From NCBI RefSeq assembly GCF_022201045.2, contig NC_068564.1, positions 32,951,001-33,015,000 on the forward strand: a stretch of 64,000 bases of DNA, written 5' to 3'. The notes under the pieces were generated by a model. The model searched no databases and was not told the DNA's origin. It saw only the letters and a list, made by a program, of their open reading frames with translations. Shown piece by piece: positions 58,466-64,000 of this stretch. How positions within the stretch are numbered: the first letter of the stretch is position 1; every line of letters starts with the position of its first letter. Origin of the DNA: Citrus sinensis. Taxonomy: Eukaryota > Streptophyta > Magnoliopsida > Sapindales > Rutaceae. The translations under genes and the position numbers were made by a program.

Positions 58466-59896
58466 TTACGGAAAGATATCATAAAAATACTTGTTGAAGT
58501 GCTGCAAGTGGTTAGTTTCCATGTCTACAACCACCAACCAGCTCCCATCATTGGTTGGACCAGGTAAAATGAAAATCTCTCCGTCCACGGCGGCCCAAGG
58601 CGTCGTAAACACCGGCCGACCCCATCCAAAATCTACCTCGTACATAGGCATGTCTGCTACTTTGGTTATCAGCAGGTTTGGACAATTAATAATTTTGGGG
58701 TCTCGCCTGATAACTGTTAAATCAGGTTGTTGCTTTAGGTAGGCAAGCCCTGACTTCATATACTTGTCATCCCTCAATTTAATTGCTTCATGAATTCTCT
58801 CTGTTGTACAATTTAATGATTCCGATTGAATATCACCTGACAAGGCCATTGGTGTGGCGCTGAAGTTTACATTGCCACAATACCCAAGTGGAATTTTAGG
58901 ATTCAATTTAAATCGCCCAGATGTGGGAATCTCTAACTTGGTAGCTTGATCAATAGACAACCCTCGTGCTTTACATGCGCAGCGCCATATATGTGCTGCT
59001 ACAATCTCAAATCTAGTATACTTGACGGTGGATCCGTGATCTCCCTTAGATTTTTCTTTAAGGATGTTCATTTGATCAGGTGATAATTTCAGGATTGCAG
59101 TGGAAATGGCTTGAGGATTTTGAGTAGGAGTATTCATGGAAGGAGGGGGATCGTATTCGATGTGGTGAAATGATGGAGAAGTTGAGACTCCAACATCTAG
59201 TATAGTTCGATCAAAGATTGGTGGAACGCTAATAGGAATGCCACGCGTCATCTCAGCCCATGAGTTCATGAAGTGGTATGCCGTAGTTCCGTCCATTGAC
59301 GTATGATGCATCATAAGTCCAAGAGAAACTCCTCCACACTTAAAATGAGTTACCTATAAAGAAATAAAGTGACTAAGTTTGAGTGAGTATTATGAATAAT
59401 TCTTTTGATGGAATAGCTCCTAATTTCATTTTTAATAAAATGAGGAAATACACGAGCTCTCTTTTTATTCTTATTCTTCTACCTGTGCCATAATAAGTGG
59501 ATGAAAACATGCATCTTTCGTGCGATCAACAGGTGGAACAAGTTGCACGAGCTTCGAGCTTGATTCAAAGTCACCAAAATCATCAGTGACATAACTCGTT
59601 TCAGCTTCAATAAATAAAACTCCCTCTCCTTTGCATTTTATTTCAATTCTGCCATTTTCATCTTTACCCAATCTTCCGGCCAAGGGGTAAAACGGGACAA
59701 GAACTTTACTCAAAGCCTCCTTCAGTAAACCACCTTCAAAGAAATTGCAAGGGTAATTTGGCCCTCGGTAGAAATACACACTGGGGATGTGACTTGCCGG
59801 CATCAGCAGGTCTAAATCACTCAACCGTAGGCAATGTCTGGGGGTTTCTTGAGCAGGCCGTATTATTGTTGACTCTTTTACGTGAATTGTTTCCAT
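58466..59896 (-). CDS. BAHD acyltransferase B (HCT-like), two exons, 433 residues
   Basis: Tandem paralogue of gene A with identical structure: exons 59896-59483 and 59353-58466, same intron position. The catalytic motif is HHTSMD (His155, Asp159) and the structural motif is the canonical DFGWG (379-383). Differences from A cluster in the second half, including residues next to DFGWG (FTTPWAAVDGEIF versus FTMPVSGVDGEVF), which could alter acceptor or solvent-channel properties. The frame is intact. Its 3' flank holds the inverted fragment at 57959-58050. Confidence 0.92.
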
Positions 59897-59986
59897 TGTG
59901 TCACCACCTGCATGCATCCGATGGCCACAAAAAATAAGAATATACAGGATAATAGATATAGTTATCTCTGATACTGTGCACAACAC

Positions 59987-61500
59987 AAAGCTAGCAAATC
60001 AAATCATGCCTTAATTAACAAGAAAAGAAAGTACCCATATACCTTGGGGTTGGGGGCTCTAAGACTTCAGAATTCTTGTGGTAAAAGAAAAATGAGTTCA
60101 TTTCGGACATATGTATACCGATGAGCTTGCGTTTAAAGTCAGTGTTTTGAGATAAGTTTCTTTTATTCCACACACGGAATCAACTACCTTATCCAAGTTG
60201 TTTGGTTTTCTAAAATTTCAAAGTCACATTCACGCTCAATGCAAATATGGCTATTGAATAATTTAGGTACCGGATCAATATGTACACTAGAATTATAAAG
60301 ATGGGCTTGGAAAAGAAATAAAGCACCTTTTGGAAAAGAAATAAAGCACCTTTTTTTTTGTTATATTTAATTCTCCACATAATCATTACATTTATAGTGC
60401 TTTACAAGAAACACGATAAGCCATCACAATAGTTATCTTTATCTTGATCTTGATAAATGTAAAAGTAAAAAACTTGAATTAATCATAAGATAAGAGATAA
60501 GGCTGACCACTTTAAACTTTCGGAACACTAATAAATGCTAAGTATGCTGCCCTGTCATCTAACATATTTGAATTTGTATTACTCAAGTTTGGTAGCTCTG
60601 CTACAATTTTTTCATCAAAGTATTGATCTCGAATGGGGTAGAGTTGATGCAACAGCCACGAGTCTCTTTAGCCTTTGTCTTAGTCTTAGAGTTGGACAAT
60701 GACCCTCTCCTGATCTAAGCTCTCATGGGTTTTTAAAGATCTTATGTCATGTGTCTTTAAGTAATAGTGTATAAATATGATTTAATTTCTTTATTTTTTT
60801 TATTCATTAACTATCAATCACCACATATATTTTTAATCAGGAGGAGATCAGATCAGGAGAGAATCTTGATCCCTTAGAGTTAGATTGAAACTGATGATGA
60901 GGACTTGAGGTTGATTTGGTTTAATTGTCAACAATTTTGTGGTCTTTGACAAATAGAGTTGAGAAGATTATCGTGTTGAGAGTAATTATTGGACTAATGA
61001 CATGAACTTACGATGACTCTCAATCCTTGAGATAATTTTTTATTATGAGTTAGACTTGTACTTGTAGCTTGAATTTTGTTTGAAGCCACTTGCTATCATT
61101 TCATTCATTTATCATTTCCTTTTTGTGGGCCTACATTTACTTTAAAAAAGTAAATATATAAAAAAAAAAGAGAAGTCCAAAAATGATATCAGAGCAAACC
61201 TTATCTTTTCTTTACCTTATCTCTAATTGTCTTTCACAAAATAAATTTTGTGATTTTTCATCTCTTCTCTATCATCACAGAACCGGCTAACCAACCTTAT
61301 CTCTTCTCTACTGTGACCACGCCAACTAACCTTGCAGATTTTTATTTGTCGTTGATGCAGCACAGAGCTAATAAATCTACGAATTTTGTAGACTTTTTTT
61401 TGCAAATTTCTTTTGTCGTCACCTCTCACTCGTACATACTCTCTCCCTCTCACTTTCCTTCCATAGAGGAACTATTTTTGTTCGTTAATTTGTTTGATTT
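59987..61500. other. Upstream region of BAHD gene B with a 0.75-kb insertion
   Basis: Aligns with copy A up to about 60330 and again from about 61085. The intervening roughly 750 bases are absent from copy A; they begin at a duplicated GGAAAAGAAATAAAGCACCT (60309 and 60331). No coding signal or terminal repeats recognised in the insertion. Confidence 0.5.
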
Positions 61501-61925
61501 TGTTTAATACCTAAATTTGTCTACACTCAATTCATGGTTGTATTGAAGATTTAAAGTTCGAAGAACCCATTTTCCATCTTCATTTAGACAACCTCCAATT
61601 TATGCATCACAACCATTTTTCACATCAAGTTTCTGCTTCAATACATTAGTAGATTTCCATTCTGATTTTCCGCTGCGGCCACATGCAAATGTCGCATACT
61701 TTACAATTCTATCAGTCCCTTTTCTTAGGAGTTCAAACCTTTACATGAAACTCTTTTTGTTTTACCATAAACTTTGTAAAATGCAAACATTTCTTCATGA
61801 CTATTAAATAATATTCCAAGAGTTGGCTCATATTTTTTCGGTTGCACAATTTCATCTACATTGTTGACTCATGTTTCTTGCAACTCTTCAAATGCATGCT
61901 CATTTTCCAAATTCTCAATTTCTAC
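61501..61925 (-). pseudogene. FAR1-related DNA-binding domain fragment (copy B)
   Basis: Counterpart of 56758-57190, further decayed. The copy A segment CDAKIGGCLNE here has an in-frame stop after CDA, and the HNH ligand motif has become YNH. KWVLRTLNL and YATFACGRS remain readable. Confidence 0.65.
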
Positions 61926-62207
61926 AAAATAATTAACATTTGTATTAAGAATAAGTAATTAGAAACTTTTACAATATTCTTGTCCAGTAACAAAAAATCC
62001 TAACAATTTAAATATAAAACACATCCACAAATTTTTATAATTTATTCCATTATCTCCAACAATTTAAATTAAAAAATCCTAACAATTTAAATATATAAAA
62101 CACATCCATAAATTGTTATAATTTATTCTATTATTTCCAGTAATTTAAATTAAAAAAATCCTAACATATATAAAACACATCCAGAAAATTGCTATAAATT
62201 TAATCCA

Positions 62208-63007
62208 TTACTTCTTATCAATTCAAAGTAAAAAAAAAAATCATAACAATTTAAATATATAAAAAGCACAAATCTACGAATTTTTACAATTTAAATTAAA
62301 AACATTCTAACAATTTAAATATACAGAACACAACAAAAACTTTATTTGAATGTATGAGAGAGACCAACTTACCAATCAATTAACAACAATTTTATGAAGT
62401 TGCCTCTGTTTGCAGATCTATTACCATTGGTTTTGTTTTACTTTTTTTTTTCTGTTATTGAAAAAATCCGGATCTAACTTCTCTCTCTTCTTCCTTATGG
62501 CTGCTTTTTTTTATGTTATTGAAATCAAGCAAAAGCAGAGCTGGAAATGCAGATATTAGTTGTGTGATAAACAACTAAAAGAGATGCATATGAAGTTATG
62601 GCCTTCCACTTCCTAACAATTGAAAGTAAAAAAAAAAATCCATAACAATTTAAATATATAAAAAGCACAAATCTATGAATTTTTACAATTTAAATTAAAA
62701 TTTTTCTAACCATTTAAATATACAGAACACAACAAAAACTTTATTTGAATGTATGAGAGAGACCAACTTATCAATCAATTATCAACAATTTTATCAAGCT
62801 GCCTTTGTTTGCAGATCTATTGCCATTGATTTTGTTTCACTTTTTTTTCCCACTATTGAATAAATCAAGATCTAACTTCTCTCTCTTCTTCCTTATGACC
62901 CTTTTTTATGTTATTGAAATCGAGCAAATATAGAGCTGGAAATACAGATATCAGTTGTGTGATAAACAACTAAAAGAGATGCATATAAAGTTATGGCCTT
63001 CCACTTT
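62208..63007. repeat. Tandem duplication with 399-bp period
   Basis: Two copies (about 62208-62607 and 62608-63007) share long identical stretches such as AACAAAAACTTTATTTGAAT and TATTGTGTGATAAACAACT-like blocks. For example, AACAAAAAC starts at 62332 and 62731. The AT-rich start of each copy resembles the short repeat units at 57240-57470 and 61985-62210. No gene. Confidence 0.8.
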
Positions 63008-63260
63008 AATAATCATGTTAAAACTCTTATCCAATAGCCAAAAAAAAAGTTTTCACTTTATTCACACATGTGCACTATTATATATTATTTTTTTAAACTT
63101 ATTATGGGCCCTTAATAGAAGAGAGGGAGGATAGGAAATGCTGTCGTGTCTTCCCTTTATTGTGGTATTGTCTAAGTAGCAGCACTAATGGGGCTAAACG
63201 AACAAAGGGACAACAGAAACGGCAGCGCCTGTTGCCATTTCTGTGGGTCTTACTTCTATC
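63008..63260. other. Flank of the terminal hAT element
   Basis: No coding or repeat signal supported. Confidence 0.4.
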
Positions 63261-64000
63261 TAGGGATGGCAAAAATCCCCACGGGGACGGGTACCCTCGG
63301 GGATTTTCCCCATTCGGGGAGGGTACGGGGATAATTTTATACCCAATTTTTTTTTCGGGGAGGGGACGGGGAAAATTTTTTACCCAATTTTTTATTCGGG
63401 GAGGGGACGGGGATGAGGTGGAATCCCCATCCCCTACCCATTTCCCCATTTTAATTTTTAATTTTATTTTTATTTTTAAAATTACTAATAAATAAATAAC
63501 AAAATTATAAATATTGTTAAAAATAATAAATATCAAAATAGTTGTATGTTGGGAAAGTGGTCACCTTTTGCCGGGAATTAGTTGAAGAGTATTAATTGAA
63601 GTTTTCACCAACTGTTTATTGCTTTGATTATACTGGTAGTAGTTCTTCTACTAGATCTACAGGGGATTCTTATAAGAAAGCAACCAAATGGATGATAGGT
63701 TTTGATGATTATGTAAACAATGGAGATTGTGCAGTTGTTGCAGATGAATTAGATTCATATTTGGATGAGAAAGTTATACCTCGGATGGAAGATTTTAATA
63801 TTTTGAGTTGGTGGAAGACAAATGCTAATAGGTATCCTACATTAGCTCGAATTGCTAGAGATATTTTGGCAATTCCAATTACAACAGTTGCTTATGAATC
63901 AGCTTTTAACACTAGTGGTAGAGTTGTGAGCCCATACCATAACAGACTTCATCCAAGCACATTGGAGGCCTTAATGTGCTGTCAAAGTTGGTTACGAGCT
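63261..64000 (+). mobile_element. Left end of a hAT element (runs off the window)
   Basis: Starts TAGGGATGGCAAAAATCCCC, a common plant hAT terminus, followed by subterminal GGGGACGGGG/CGGGGAGGGG repeats, then by the C-terminal part of a hAT transposase only 280 bases from the tip. The right end is outside the window, so target duplication could not be checked. Confidence 0.7.
63542..64000 (+). pseudogene. hAT transposase C-terminal region, partial and broken
   Basis: One reading frame gives LYVGKVVTFCRELVEEY, an in-frame TAA at 63593-63595, then FSPTVYCFDYTGSSS and the hAT dimerisation domain. Within that domain are ELDSYLDEKVIPR, ILSWWKTNANRYPTLARIA, DILAIPITTVAYESAFNTSG and RLHPSTLEALMCCQSWL. 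The final motif order (WW, RYP, A-x-D, S-x-E/AFS-like, LxP) is typical. The N-terminal BED finger and catalytic core are absent, so this is an internally deleted, inactive copy unless they lie elsewhere. Confidence 0.85.

Larger units (their letters stand above)
57870..62100. repeat. Segmental duplication, copy B
   Basis: Second copy of the 54360-57480 block, longer because of two insertions absent from copy A: about 57957-58438 and about 60330-61085. Boundaries were set by eye. Confidence 0.8.

Noticed and set aside
1-64000. CRISPR arrays, operons, ribosome-binding sites, tRNA and rRNA genes
   Set aside because: None seen. The tRNA-like promoter boxes belong to SINEs with poly-A tails and target duplications rather than foldable tRNAs.

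Overview
This is nuclear DNA of a flowering plant, almost certainly a eudicot. Genes are split by GT-AG introns, intergenic DNA is AT-rich, and the protein families are plant-specific (S40, FLX-like, GAE, BAHD, FAR1, jacalin). The gene set and many miniature transposons would fit a woody eudicot such as Citrus, but that is a guess and no species marker was seen. Splice sites were placed by hand by joining reading frames at GT/AG (once GC/AG) and checking against remembered family alignments; no transcript data were available.

Layout. 1-8.3 kb: a tetraspanin (+), convergent with an S40 senescence-regulator-like gene (-), then an FLX-like coiled-coil gene (-) whose second coding exon carries a 126-bp tandem duplication over its splice acceptor. 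8.3-21 kb: a Mutator-like element with 11-bp target duplications, several MITEs, and two paralogous secreted glycine-rich protein genes. 21-22.3 kb: an intronless UDP-glucuronate 4-epimerase (GAE1-like). 27.6-28 kb: a small secreted cysteine-rich ECA1/prolamin-like gene broken by a 1-base frameshift. 29-32 kb: an eight-exon HD-domain phosphohydrolase. 32.5-36.5 kb: nested transposons, including a Pack-MULE-like element holding half of a jacalin lectin domain and an array of 31-bp hairpin repeats, itself split by a hAT element. 36.8-44.2 kb: a 14-exon HAD 5'-nucleotidase. 47-48.9 kb: a cinnamoyl-CoA-reductase-like SDR with a GC-AG intron. 50.5-53.4 kb: a TPR protein. 54.4-62 kb: a recent segmental duplication with two intact BAHD acyltransferase genes (-), each preceded by a decayed FAR1-like fragment; an inverted scrap of the BAHD gene lies between them. 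62.2-64 kb: 399-bp tandem repeats and the start of a hAT element with a broken transposase.

The genes are not an operon and need not act together. Wall-related roles recur (GAE for pectin precursors, glycine-rich wall proteins, a CCR-like reductase, BAHD acyltransferases), but this is probably chance plus conserved gene order. From memory, Arabidopsis At4g30440-At4g30480 and At2g23820-At2g23910 hold the same families, so the window looks like an unfractionated version of that ancestral block.
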